A stretch of 64,000 nt of DNA, from positions 675,001 through 739,000 of the forward strand of contig CAJNDS010002001.1 in the NCBI GenBank assembly GCA_905221605.1. Direction: 5' to 3'. The DNA is from Symbiodinium natans. Its lineage: Eukaryota; Sar; Dinophyceae; Suessiales; Symbiodiniaceae. The position numbers and the translations under genes are program-made. Positions 1-9,892 of this stretch are shown piece after piece. The notes beneath the pieces are model-generated. The model saw only the letters and a list, made by a program, of their open reading frames with translations, made no database searches and was not told where the DNA came from. How positions within the stretch are numbered: position 1 is the first letter of the stretch; each line of letters opens with the position of its first letter.

Positions 1-60
1 GAACATCTAACCCGGACTCAACATGCGCTTTCGTCCGTGTACTCCGCAGTACATCTCTGC
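1..60. other. Unique leader segment left of the first telomeric array
   Basis: Sixty bases of non-repetitive sequence precede the first CCCTAAA array, so the array is interstitial and the window does not begin at a chromosome end. On the minus strand an AG acceptor-like site precedes it, so it could be the next exon of the ankyrin gene to its right, but it does not match the expected fourth exon and I cannot assign it. Confidence 0.4.
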
Positions 61-186
61 GGACCCTAAACCCTAAACCCTAAACCCTAAACCCTAAACC
101 CTAAACCCTAAACCCTAAACCCTAAACCCTAAACCCTAAACCCTAAACCCTAAACCCTAAACCCTAAACCCTAAACCCTAAACCCT
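61..186. repeat. Interstitial telomeric array (CCCTAAA)n
   Basis: About 18 nearly perfect CCCTAAA units, the plant/alveolate-type telomere motif. It lies directly downstream (in the minus sense) of the third exon of a ubiquitin-like/ankyrin gene, so it is probably the start of an intron, reading TTTAGGG in the sense of the gene. Confidence 0.9.
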
Positions 187-192
187 ACCGAC

Positions 193-1126
193 CTCAGCCA
201 CAGAGCCACGTCTCGCTGCGGAACGGAGCTCTTCCTTCTGCAGATCAGAAGCTCTTGAGTATGCAAGCAGGACAACCTCCAGCTCCATGGGGGAGTCTAT
301 CCTGTCTACTTGGAGGTTCATGGTACTTATTATCCAATTATAACTGTACTTATATAAATGTACATATAACCATACTAGGGCACTTTAGGGGCTTATAAGT
401 GGGTTATAAGTACAGTTATAATTATAATTGGTTGATAAGTACCATGAACCTCCAAGTAACGGTAGTTTCATCGCCCTTAATATGGCCATTACCTCCTCTA
501 AAGGGTTCTGAAGTATGGGGCCTGAATTTGTGTAGGGTATGTAAGGGGTACCCCATTTTAAGGGCCCATACGAAGGGACCAAGGAACTACCCGAAGAGCC
601 CTAAACCCTAAACCTAAACCCTAAACCCTAAACACTAAACCCTAAACCCGAAGATCCTGGTGGCATCATCCAACGTCTCGCCGTCGAGAAGCAGCCTCTG
701 CCGGAAACGTGGCGGCAAGTCGTGGTGCCGATGCAGGTGCCTTATAAGGGGACCCAATGAGCCCCAAAAGAGTTTAGGGTTTAGGGTTTAGGGTTTAGGG
801 TTTAGGGTTTAGGGTCTAGGGCCTAGGTTCTAGGGTCAGGTCTTGATTTGGAACCCTAGAAAGGTTTAAGGTTCATCTTACTCTTAAGTACGGGATTGTG
901 GCAGAGTAGAGGGTATAGAAGGGTTTAGGGTTCATCAAAATAGGGGATTATGGCAGTCTAGAGGGTAAATGACCGCCCTAAACCCTAAACCCTCAACCCT
1001 AAACCAAACTTTAAGGTTCATTTTTGGTCCCCCAAGATGCTGCTTCAAGCTTTTCACGTCCTTCAGCTCCTCTTGCAGTGGTACCTCGGCCACCTCTTCG
1101 CCCGAGAGCAGCCGCACAGAGAGCAT
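193..1126 (-). CDS. Ubiquitin-like/ankyrin protein gene A, exons 1-3 (partial)
   Basis: Three exons are seen: 1041-1126 (86 bp, start MLSVRLLSGEEVAEVP), 657-740 (84 bp, containing LPPRFRQRLLLDGE) and 193-301 (109 bp, containing RIDSPMELEVVLLAYS). The first 86 residues resemble a ubiquitin-like fold, which in dinoflagellate proteins that I recall precedes ankyrin repeats; the ankyrin part would lie left of the window. Exon lengths equal those of gene B at 5091-6173. The 86+84+109 total is 279 nt, exactly 93 codons. Introns are 300 and 355 bp and consist largely of TTTAGGG/CCCTAAA arrays; the second holds a MITE at 309-456. The first intron begins GC, the second GA, and exon 3 ends GAG|GT. Function is unknown beyond presumed protein-protein binding. 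No stop codon was met in the exons; whether the gene is expressed cannot be told. Confidence 0.7.
309..456. mobile_element. TA-flanked MITE, family 1 (copy a)
   Basis: A 148-bp palindromic element whose ends are CTTGGAGGTTCATGGTACTT and its inverse, flanked on both sides by TA (307-308 and 457-458). A TA target duplication and long terminal inverted repeats without coding capacity are the marks of Tc1/mariner-type (Stowaway-like) MITEs. It sits eight bases from exon 3 of the ankyrin gene, inside intron 2. A second copy with the same ends lies at 58880-58998, and a one-ended relic near 20132. Confidence 0.8.
780..960. repeat. Degenerate TTTAGGG intron sequence
   Basis: TTTAGGG units followed by degenerate derivatives fill intron 1 of ankyrin gene A. 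No coding signal was seen. Confidence 0.6.
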
Positions 1127-1978
1127 CAGGACACATGGAGGTTTAGGGTTTAGGGTTTAAGGTATAGGGTTTATAAGGGTTTAGGGTTTAGGATTTAGGA
1201 TTTAGGGTTTCCGAAATTGGGGGAACCAAATTGGGGTCCTTGTTTAAGGGAATCGTACCATTTAGGGGTCCGTATTAGGGGTCCCTGATTTTCGTAAACC
1301 GCCATACCAAAGACCAAGCTAGCCCAACACCTGAAGAGCCATGATGCTGCCTGCATCCGCTGCCACGCGAGATGCGGGGAGTGGCCCCCAACACACACTG
1401 AGCACACATTTTAACCCGAATGTATGTCGATCACTCGAAGTTAGTGAACCCTAACCCTCCCCCCACCCCCACCCCCCCCCCCCCCCCCCCCCCCCACCCT
1501 CCCCTAGACCCCTCTAAACCCTGAACCCTAAACCCTAAGCCCCTAAACCAGGCGTCATGGCACGGCCTGGTCATGTAAGAACGATAAACAAGCCCCTTGC
1601 CCGTCACCCCAGACCGAAATCCTAAACGCCATTTCAACTGCTCCAAAACTCTCTACCCCTAAACTCCAACACCCTAGCCCGAAAACCTGAAACTTCAAAC
1701 CCGAAACTCTAAGTTGCAGGGCTTTTGGGGAAGTAGTCCTCTCGAGCTTTTTGTCAGGGGTTTTTAAGCCTTGGGGTTTTAGGGTTTAGGGTTTAGGGTT
1801 TTTGGCCTTGGGGTTTTAGGCCTCTCCTTTTGCTTGCGGGCCCCTAGGGCGTCCGCCGACTTTTTGGCGGAAGCCTGTGGCTGCTCTGACCCCTAAACCC
1901 CAAACCCCAAACCCCAAACCCCAAACCCTAAACCCTAAACCCTAAACCCCAAACCCCAAACCCTAAACCCTAAATCCT
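1127..1978. other. Intergenic, telomeric-type repeats and a C-homopolymer
   Basis: Upstream of ankyrin gene A. It holds TTTAGGG units (1140-1210), a homopolymeric C run interrupted once or twice at about 1457-1500, and mixed CCCTAAA/CCCCAAA arrays (1890-1975). The short open frames here are read through by repeats. An island at about 1300-1400 is unique but unassigned. Confidence 0.6.
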
Positions 1979-2059
1979 AAGCCGCAGCCACCGCTTCAGG
2001 AAAGGAAAGCACCGGAGAAGCTCACGGAGGCTCCCGTAGCAGCAGCCCAGTTCCTTTTG
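1979..2059 (+). CDS. Coding-like exon island
   Basis: An open stretch between a CCCTAAA array on the left and a TTTAGGG-type array on the right. It reads KPQPPLQERKAPEKLTEAP followed by VAAAQFL, a Pro/Lys/Glu-rich segment with no stop. It may belong to the same plus-strand gene as the terminal exon at 2458-2550, since both are basic and share the strand. No family is recognised, and exact splice borders are not fixed. Confidence 0.35.
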
Positions 2060-2457
2060 GGCTTGTTTTGGGGTGTAGGGCCTAGTGTAGGGTTTATAAG
2101 GTTTAGGGTTCAGGGTTTCCCCCTAAACCCTAAACCCTAAACCCTAAACCCTAAAAGGGTTTTGGGGTGTAGGGCTTATAAGGTTTAGGGTTTAGGGTCT
2201 AGGGTTTGCGGTTGACGGCTTAGAGTTAGGGCTTAGGGTTTCGGGTTTTGATAAAGGGGACTCCCACGGTTCGGGCTTACTTTGAGACCAAATGAACCCG
2301 AAAAGGTGGGTCCTTTACCCAAAACCACTATCCTTCCTACTAAGGCATATGCACCCCAAACCCTAAACCCTAAACCCCAAACCCCAAACCCTAAACCCTA
2401 CACCCCAAACCCTAAACCCTAAACCCTAAACCCGAAACCCTAAACCCTAAACCCTAC

Positions 2458-2550
2458 CAACAAAAAAAGGCAAAAGCGCACCGCCCCAAGGCCACCAAGG
2501 TGCGGATCCAGCCACGCTTCGGCTATGGTGGCCGCCTTGAGGTGCCATGA
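2458..2550 (+). CDS. Basic terminal exon island with stop codon
   Basis: Thirty codons ending in TGA, reading KKAKAHRPKATKVRIQ then PRFGYGGRLEVP. The composition (Lys/Arg-rich, ending in a Gly-Tyr-Gly stretch) resembles the tail of a nucleic-acid-binding or ribosome-associated protein, but this is only an impression. CCCTAAA repeats lie immediately to the left and TTTGGGG/TTTAGGG repeats to the right, the same arrangement as around the ankyrin exons. Confidence 0.45.
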   Translation, partial: QQKKAKAHRPKATKVRIQPRFGYGGRLEVP

Positions 2551-2849
2551 GCTGATGACCCTCTTCCTTGGGGGCCCAAAGGAACTCTCAAAAATCGGGG
2601 TTTGGGGTTTGGGGTTTGGGGTTTCGGGTTTAGGGTTTGGGGTGTAGGGCTTAGGGGTTAAGTTTGCGAGTTGATGGTTGAGGGGTTTGAGGTCAGAGAC
2701 CCTATACTAGAAGAATTCCTACTGCGCTAGTATGAAACCCTAAACCCGAAGCCCTAAACCCCTAAACCCTACCCTGAACCTAGACCCTAGCCCTAAACCC
2801 TAAACCCCTCAACCCTTTAGGGTTTCGTTTGGGCCACCCCCAGCCCTAG

Positions 2850-2937
2850 CCCTAAACCCTAAACCCTAAACCCTAAACCCTAAACCCTAAACCCTAAACC
2901 CTAAACCCTAAACCCTAAACCCTAAACCCTAAACCCC
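2850..2937. repeat. CCCTAAA array
   Basis: About 12 tandem CCCTAAA units. With the TTTAGGG block at 3040-3180 it brackets a unique island at 2940-3030 in inward orientation. The island is Ala/Leu-like in several frames and I could not assign it. Confidence 0.85.
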
Positions 2938-3261
2938 TGAACCTCCGAACGAGGCTCCTGAGTTGCCTGTAGCAATTGCACGACTGCGGCTTGACGGTAG
3001 TGGGCTGCCACGGTCCTTGTCTTATAGGGCTCTTAAGGGAGGGTTTAGGGTTTAGGGCTTAGGGCTTAGGGCTTAGGGTTTAGGCAGTTTAGGGCTCAGG
3101 GTTTATGGTTTAGGCTTTAGGGTTTAGGGCTTAGGGTTTAGGGTTTGGGGTCACGTTTAAGGGTTTAGGAGTTTAGGGTCCGGGCTCATATACCTTCGTA
3201 GGAATGATGGTCGTGCTAGGGTATGTGACCCCCAAGTTTAGGGTGGCTTTGCTCCCAGGGT

Positions 3262-6173
3262 CACAGCTGTCCAACCGTCTGCGTCGGCCCAGTCGATGAG
3301 AGCACCGGCCTCCAGCAACGAACGCACGACACCGGCGTGGCCCAGTCGGCATGCGACCATCCTTGGGGGGCCCAAAAAGGAACCCTAAAATTGGGGGGGG
3401 GGGGGGGGGTCACCTGCCCGAAAAACTACTATAGTTCCTTCTAAGGTATATGAACCCTTTTAAAGGATCAAAGCCGTCCAGCCGTCGTTGTTGGCCAAGT
3501 CGATGTGAGCACCGGCCTTGAGCAACAAATGCACGACGTCGGCGTGACCATGGTGTGATGCCGCCATCAGAGCTGTCCAACCGTCCTTGTCGGCCGAATC
3601 GACGACAGCGCCGGCCTCAACCAACGAACGCACGATCTCAACTTGACCATGCAGAGATCCCATCATCAGAGCCGTGCTGCCGTTATTGTTGGCCACGTCG
3701 GTGCGAGCACGGGCCTCCAGCAGCAATCGCACGACGTCAGCCTGGCCATCCGGCAGCAAACGCACGAAGTCAGCTCGGTCGTTATGAGACGCCACCATGA
3801 CCATCAGAGCTGTACAGCCATCGTCGTTGGCCAAATCGATTTGAGCCTTGGCCTCTAACAACACAGGCACGACATTCACCTGACCATTCTCACATGCCAC
3901 CATCAAAGGTGTCCAGCTGTTGTTTGTGTTGGCCAAGTCAATGGAAGCACGGCCCACAAGCAACAAACGCACGACCTCAATGTGACCATTGTGAGATGCC
4001 GCCAAGAGAGCTGTCCAACCATTGTTGTAGGCCAAGTCCGTGTGAGCACTGGCCGCAAGCAACATGCGCACGATCTCAACGTGGCCAGACTCAGATGCCA
4101 CCATGAGAGCAGTCCAACTGCTGGTTTTGTTGACCAGGTCCACGTGAGAACCGGCCTCAAGCAAGAGCCGCACGACCTCAGTGTGGCCATTTTGGGATGC
4201 TGGCATCAGGGCTGTCCAACCATCCTTGTTGGTCATGTCGACGCGCGCGTCCGCCTCAAGCAACAACCGCGCCACGTCCAGGTGGCCATGTTGCGATGCC
4301 ACCATCAGAGCTGGCCAGCCGTTCCTTGGGCCCTAGAGGGGTTTAGGGTTTCACAGGCCTCAGTAGGATTTTTGGTTCCTTGGGCCCTAAAGGGGTTTAG
4401 GGTTTCATATACCTTACTATTAGGATTTATGGTAAAATTAGGGTCATATACCCCAATCTGCGGGTTCTCTTGGTCCCCAAGAAACTTGTCGACCATGTCA
4501 GGGTCGCTGGGATGCTGCAGCATGGACTCAACCTGAAGGGGTGCCCCAAAACCCAGCAGCCCTAAGTCCCTGTATGTGCAACATCACTACACTTAGGGTT
4601 TAGGGTTTAGGGTTTAGGGTTTAGGGTTTAGGGTTTAGGGTTTAGGGTTTAGGGTTTAGGGTTTAGGGTTTAGGGTTTAGGGTTTAGGGTTTAGGGCTTT
4701 CACTACACTTAAGGTTGGTTGCCCAGCAACCGTATGACAGTGAGGGCACGCGTTTCCTTGGCTACTTTATACGGGAACCCAGACCCCCTCAACAAAAGGT
4801 TCAAGGGCACCACTGGGCTACCTATCTTGGCTGCACTCAGGAGGGCAGCTATAACTTAAATCTTTTAGCTGCCTTAGCAAGAAACCCAATAAACCCAAAA
4901 AAGGCTAAGGATCTAAAGTTACAGTAAAGTACCACAAAGCTAAAGTAGGTACAAGAATTGGATCGTGTGTTCGACTCCAGGCCGAAGCCGTGTGAAAACC
5001 GGGAGCTCGAATGCGGATGTTAGGGGTACCTGATAAAACCCTAAACCCTGATGAACCCTAAACCCTAAACCCCAAACCCTAAACCCAGGCCTCAGCCACA
5101 TGGCCACCGGAAATCGCAGTGATGAACTCCTTCACCTCCGGGATCGCCTTCGCCGAATACGTCAGAAGGACGACCCCCAGCTCCATGGGCGAGTCGATCC
5201 TTTTTGGGGGGACCAGATAAGCTCTTAAAGGGTTTGGGAAGGGTTTGGGTTTCGGGTTTAGGGTTTCGGGTTTAGGGTTAGGGGTTTAGGGTTTAGGGTT
5301 TAGGGTTAGGGGTTCAGGGTTTAGGGTTTAGGGTTCAGGGTTCAGGGTTCAGGGTTTAGGGTTTAGGGGTTAGTATAGGGTGCCATACTAGCCCTGGTAG
5401 GACTTATAGGCAGCACAGGGTAATATGGTATAGGACCCCTAACCCTAAACCCTAAACCCTAAACCCTAAACCCTAAACTTAGGGTTCAGGTCCCCAAGGA
5501 TCCTGGTAGCATCATCCAAAGGCTCGCCGTCGAGAAGCAGCCTCTGCCGAAAACGTGGCGGCAGGCCATGCAGCTGATGTAGGTGCCTTAGGGGGGTTTA
5601 GGGTCTAGGGTTTAGGGTTTAGGGTTTAGGGTTTAGGGTTTAGGGTTTAGGGTTTAGGGTTTAGGGTTTAGGGTTTAGGGCAACCTACTTCTCCAATAAC
5701 CACGGTGGGAAAAAAAGGTTAAACCTTATTCTTCCTACTACAAGTGCAGCTGATGCAGGTGCCTTCTATGGGGACCAAATCAACCCCAAAAAGGGTTTAT
5801 GCGTTTAGGGTTTAGGGTTTAGGGGTTTAGGGCTCGTCTTATCTAAGTAAGGGATTCTGGCAGTCATAGAGGATGGATGACCGCAATTTTAGGGCTGATT
5901 TCGGTACCCCAAGTTGCTGCTTCAACCCTAAACCCTAAACAATAAACCCTGAACCCTAAACCCTAAACTCTATAAACCCTAAACCCTAAACCCTAAACTC
6001 CATAAACCCTAAACCCTAAACCCTAAACCCTAAACCCTCAACCCTCAACCATACACCAACTTTAAGGTTCTTTTGGTCCCGAGGTGCTGCTTCAATGCCT
6101 TCACATCCCTCAGCTCCTCTTGCAGTGGCACCTCCGCCACCTCTTCGCCCGAGAGCCGCCTGACACACAGCAT
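3262..6173 (-). CDS. Ubiquitin-like/ankyrin-repeat protein gene B (multi-exon)
   Basis: A minus-strand gene with exon 1 at 6088-6173 (start MLCVRRLSGEEVAEVP), exon 2 at 5503-5586 (HQLHGLPPRFRQRLLLDGE), exon 3 at 5091-5199 (IDSPMELGVVLLTYSA), exon 4 about 4488-4532 (VESMLQHPSDPDMVD), exon 5 about 3466-4325 and exon 6 about 3262-3358. Exons 1-3 total 279 nt, so exon 4 starts in frame with GTT. Exons 5-6 encode about nine ankyrin repeats, each with GWTALM, GH and VVRLLLEA signatures. Some repeats have decayed (for example the segment around VRLLPDGQADVV at about 3760). The likely role is protein binding; the N-terminal part is ubiquitin-like. Intron 1 (501 bp) is GC-AG, intron 2 (303 bp) is GA-AG and intron 3 (558 bp) is GC-AG; these introns are mostly telomeric-type repeats. 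The borders of exons 4-6 are approximate, and further 3' exons may exist. Confidence 0.8.
3391..3409. repeat. G homopolymer
   Basis: A run of about 18 G lies between ankyrin exons 6 and 5. Such runs are common sites of sequencing or assembly error. Confidence 0.8.
4592..4698. repeat. TTTAGGG array in intron 3 of ankyrin gene B
   Basis: Fifteen almost uninterrupted TTTAGGG units between exon 3 and exon 4 of gene B. It is therefore transcribed if the gene is expressed. Confidence 0.9.
4715..4945. repeat. Dispersed repeat copy 1
   Basis: The segment around CTTGGCTGCACTCAGGAGGG, then AAACCCAATAAACCCAAAAA and GGCTAA, recurs at about 14735-14855 with scattered substitutions. It lies within an intron of gene B here. 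It has no detectable coding content or clear terminal repeats, so its class is unknown. Confidence 0.6.
5595..5682. repeat. TTTAGGG array in intron 1 of ankyrin gene B
   Basis: About 12 units directly next to the exon 2 acceptor. In the sense of the gene it reads CCCTAAA ending CCCCCCTAAG before the exon, so the repeat itself supplies the pyrimidine tract and a CTAAAC branch-point-like motif. Confidence 0.85.
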
Positions 6174-6203
6174 CCTGTAACACGGAAGACGGCCGTCATC
6201 GTT

Positions 6204-6376
6204 GTTCTGGGTTCAGGTTTAGGGTTTAGGGTTTAGGGTTTAGGGTTTAGGGTTTAGGGTTTAGGGTTTAGGGTTTAGGGTTTAGGGTTTAGGGTTTAGG
6301 GTTTAGGGTCTAGGGTTTAGGGTTTGGGGTTTAGGGTTTAGGGTTTTGGGTTTAGGGTTTTGGGTTTAGGGTTTAG
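6204..6376. repeat. TTTAGGG array upstream of ankyrin gene B
   Basis: About 20 units, the last ones degenerate, starting 30 bp upstream of the start codon of gene B. It occupies the promoter/5' leader position. Confidence 0.85.
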
Positions 6377-6662
6377 GCCTTTTGCAGCCTTATGTAACAC
6401 TGGTTTATGGTCCATTCTTCTACCTCATTAGGAGTTGCTGCTTTTGAGATGAACATTAGGGGTCAGGGTTTAGGGTTTAGGGTTTAGGGTTTAGGGTTTA
6501 GGGTTTGATGATGCAAGCTTCTATGAACAGTATGAGCCTAGCTGCGCGCAAACACTACCGACAATCTGACAAGCCATCATGCAGACAGCCACTGCGACGC
6601 GAGACGGCTACGAGGCCCTGAACCCTAAACCCTAAAACCAAAAACCCTAAACCCTAAACCCC

Positions 6663-6688
6663 CCTAAGGCACCTACATCAGCTGCATG
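6663..6688 (+). pseudogene. Inverted 26-bp relic of ankyrin exon 2
   Basis: The acceptor and first codons of exon 2 (AAG then GCACCTACATCAGCTGCATG) are repeated exactly on the plus strand, about 490 bp beyond the start codon of gene B. It is too short to function. It suggests template switching or a degraded inverted copy of the gene. Confidence 0.6.
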
Positions 6689-9160
6689 TGTCGGTCGTTG
6701 AGTGCTTCGGGGGCTTGTTTGGGGTGTAGGCAGACAGCATGGCCCCATTCTGCCCTAATGAAACCCTGAGCTGGAATTTTAGCAGAGACAAGAGACCCTT
6801 AATTATCTCCAGTATTGAAACGCACAAAACCCGAACCCGATGTTCATGGTCCGTCAAATGTAGTAATTGAACCATTTATAAACACCAAGTACATGTTAAA
6901 TATATGTGAGTGAAATATAAAGAATCTTATACAGACGTAACACTGACTCCACTTTGGGATTCAGAGCTTCGTGCTGCATGCCCTGAACCCTGAACCCTGA
7001 ACCCTGAACCCTGAACCCTGAACCCTGAACCCTGAACCCTGAACCCTGAACCCTAAACCCTAAACCCTAAACCCTAAACCCTACACTTCTAAAACCTGCA
7101 CCCTGAACCCTAAACCTAAACCCTAAGCTGGGCGGCCACTCGCAGGGCGCTGCTGACACGCCGCCTGTCATGTCGGGGGTTGTGATGCATCCTGGGCCCT
7201 TCTAGAGGTTCAAACCCTAAACCCTAAACCCTAAACCTTAAACCCTAAACCCTAAACCCTAAACCCTGGACCCTTCAGGCGGCCCTGGGTTTTGGGGACC
7301 CCGTTAAGGGATCGGGGGTACAACCTTAGGGGCGCCCGCTAAGGGCAGTTCCATGGGCCCTGAATGTAGTCCCCTACCTCCTATGAAGGGTTTAGGGTTT
7401 ATAGGGTTTAGGGTTTAGGGTTTAGGGTTTAGGGATTAGGGTGAAGGGTTCTGATGTATGGGCCCTTGGGTTATAAGGGGTATCTGTTAGGGCACAACCT
7501 TCAGGGGTACGAGTCTGAATCCTTTGAGTCCCCCTTTTTTCGGGCACACCGTAAGCTCATATGGGAAGTTACGATGATAGCAGCGTAATAGCCACCCTAA
7601 ACCCTAAACCCTAAAAACCCTAAAAACCCTAAACCCTAAACCCTAAACCCTAACCCTAACCCTAACCCTAAACCCTAAACCCCGAATCCTAAACCCTAAG
7701 CCCGAAACCCTAAACCCTTCAGAGTCCAGTTCAGGGCATAGGATGCAGGAGGCTCTTTTGTGTGTACCTCGAGGATGCAGGGCAGAATGCAGTGTTTGGG
7801 AGGTTCCCCTAAGGGTCCATGTACGCCTTGAGGAATTAGGGTTTAGGGTTTAGGGCCTGTTTAGGGTTTAGGGTTTAGGGTTTAGGGTTTAGGGTTTAGG
7901 GTTTAGGGTTTAGGGTTTAGGGTTTAGGGTTTAGGGTTTACTCCCTCCATCCCCAGTCACAAGTACATAGGGTTGTGAGGGCCCCAAAGGGGGTTTTGGG
8001 TCTTACGATTTCAGGTTGTGACTCCAAAGTAGAAAAGTTTCGGGAACCCTAAATGAGAAAAGTAAGTAAGGGGACCCTAAATTAGCAAAGTACGGGCACC
8101 CTCAAGTCGTAAAGTAAGGGATCCCTGAATTAGTAGAGTAAGGGAACCCCTACCCTTAAGCCCTGAACCCAAACCCGAAACCTAAACCCTAAAACCTAAA
8201 CCCTAAACCCTAAACCCTGAACCCTAAACCCTAAGCCCTAAACCCTAAACCCTAAACCGCGCGCCAGCCAGACCTCAACAAGGCAGCGGCAGGGCCGGCC
8301 GAAAGCCAGGCGCGGGCACCATGGGCTACTACGTATGCCCCTCGAAAGTGGGCCCCTACACCCTAAACCCTAAACCCTAAACCCTAAACCCTAAACCCTG
8401 ACCCCTAAACCCTAAACCCTATAGCCCTGAACCCTAAGCCAACCCCAAGACCTCAACCGATTAGGACGATTAGAAAGCTGCACAAGCGGCTGCAAGCTTC
8501 AAAATCCAGTAGCGGGGTTCCTTGTCTTAGGGTTTAGGGTTTAGGGTTTAGGGTTTAGGGTTTAGGGTTTAGGGTTTAGGGTTTAGGGTTTAGGGTTTAG
8601 GGTTTAGGGTTTAGGGTTTAGGGTTTAGCGTTTAGGGTTTAGGGTTTAGGGTTTAGGGTATAGGGTTTAGGGTTTAGGGTTTAGGGTTTAGGGTTTAGGG
8701 TTTAGGGTTTAGCGTTTAGGGTTTAGGGTTTAGGGTTTAGGGTATAGGGTTTAGGGTTTAGGGTTTAGGGTTTAGGGTGGTCCCTTCGTCTGGGCCCTTC
8801 GGGACCCCTTCTATACCCCGTTCCACGACGTGACATGCATAACTCCGGGTGTAGGGCAACATGGCTCAAGTAGTTAAACCCTAAACCCTAAACCCCAAAC
8901 TCCAAACCCCGAATGACGGGCTTGTGGAGGGTGATAGAGACCAACGGGTTTTGGGTTCAGGGTTTAGGGTGTAGGGTTCAGGGTTTTGGGGTTTAGGGCT
9001 TGGGGGTTTTCAAGGGGCGCCTTGCAAAGCTTCGGCCAACCGCCACATGCCTGTCATTTGGGGCTGAGGGTTTAGGGTTTAGGGGATAGGGGTTACAGGG
9101 TTTGGGGTAAAACTACCTGAACCATGGTGCCCTACACCCGGAAAAAAAACTCAGCCCTGA
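6689..9160. other. Repeat-dominated stretch without assignable genes
   Basis: It contains variant arrays (CCCTGAA at about 6980-7050), standard arrays (7210-7262, 7395-7440, 7600-7715, 7835-7940, 8345-8400, 8525-8780) and four degenerate roughly 30-bp units built on GGGACCCTAAATTAG at 8040-8145. Unique islands at 7265-7390, 8265-8345 and 8440-8520 are partly open but not convincing as exons. Confidence 0.6.
8525..8780. repeat. Long TTTAGGG array with periodic variants
   Basis: About 36 units. The variant order TTTAGCG then TTTAGGG units then TATAGGG occurs twice at the same spacing, showing that a block of about 85 bp was duplicated inside the array after the variants arose. Confidence 0.85.
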
Positions 9161-9167
9161 CCCTTGC

Positions 9168-9263
9168 AAGGGGAATGGGTTCTACAGGACATTCTACCTC
9201 AAGGAGCCCCTCTCGCCAACAATGACCTACATTCTCGTCCCAAACTTCAATCCTACAGGACTG
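9168..9263 (+). CDS. Coding-like exon island
   Basis: An AG acceptor-like GCAAG precedes an open stretch reading KGNGFYRTFYLKEPLSPT then MTYILVPNFNPTGL. The mix of aromatic, charged and Pro residues looks like real protein rather than repeat read-through. I do not recognise the family. The island at 9371-9454 lies on the same strand and may be the next exon. Confidence 0.4.
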
Positions 9264-9370
9264 CACCCCAAGCCCGAAGCCCTAAAGCCCTTACACCCTT
9301 CGCCCTTACACCAGCCCTGAACCCCGAAACCCTGAACCCTAACCGTAAACCGTAGACTCAACCAAATAAC

Positions 9371-9454
9371 GAGTTGGGTTCCGACTTCAGGTTGCCGCCC
9401 ATACATCCTTCCGAGCCCTCTGCAACCCCAATTTGGCAGGCATCGCACATATGA
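9371..9454 (+). CDS. Coding-like terminal exon island
   Basis: Twenty-seven codons ending in TGA, reading ELGSDFRLPPIHPSEPSAT then PIWQASHI. Possible last exon of the gene that includes 9168-9263. Not recognised. Confidence 0.35.
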   Translation, partial: ELGSDFRLPPIHPSEPSATPIWQASHI

Positions 9455-9514
9455 CATATAAGAAACATCTAATTTCAGAGATACGTATAATAGGACCCAT
9501 AAGATAATAAAAAC

Positions 9515-9668
9515 TATATATATATATACATATACATACAGATATACATACAGATATACATACAGATATACATACAGATATACATACAGAGATATATATA
9601 TATATATATGTATATATGATGTATATATATATATATATATGATGTGTATATATATCTATATATGTATA
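9515..9668. repeat. TA-rich microsatellite with 12-bp ATACATACAGAT units
   Basis: Five or more 12-bp units pass into (TA)n blocks that are interrupted by TGATG. Open frames here are low-complexity Tyr/Ile translations of the microsatellite. Confidence 0.85.
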
Positions 9669-9727
9669 CCCTAAACCAAGCCTGAACCCTGGAGTTTAAG
9701 GGGCTGCAGCCGGCTACTGTCATGTGT

Positions 9728-9826
9728 AGGGTTCGGGGCTTAGGGTTTAGGGTTTGGGGTTTAGGGTTTAGGGTTTAGGGTTTAGGGTTTAGAGTTTAGG
9801 ATATAGGGTTTAGGGTTTAGGGGCAG
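9728..9826. repeat. TTTAGGG array
   Basis: About 12 units with a few substitutions, abutting the island at 9828. Confidence 0.8.
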
Positions 9827-9827
9827 A

Positions 9828-9892
9828 GCAGACGGCGATCTCCTCGATGAGCTGCTCCGCCAGGGCCTCCTCGGCCTGTTCAAGGAACGGTT
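9828..9892 (-). CDS. Coding-like island, strand uncertain
   Basis: On the minus strand it reads KPFLEQAEEALAEQLIEEIA, an amphipathic Glu/Ala/Leu helix. On the plus strand it reads ADGDLLDELLRQGLLGLFKE, also plausible. High GC and no stop in either direction argue for an exon, but strand cannot be decided by eye. Confidence 0.3.

Noticed and set aside
61-186. A true chromosome end
   Set aside because: Sixty bases of unique sequence lie to the left, and many equal or longer arrays occur inside the window.
4950-5000. tRNA-like TTCGACTCC box
   Set aside because: No cloverleaf stems or A box could be found around it; the same is true for GGATTCGATACC near 45240.
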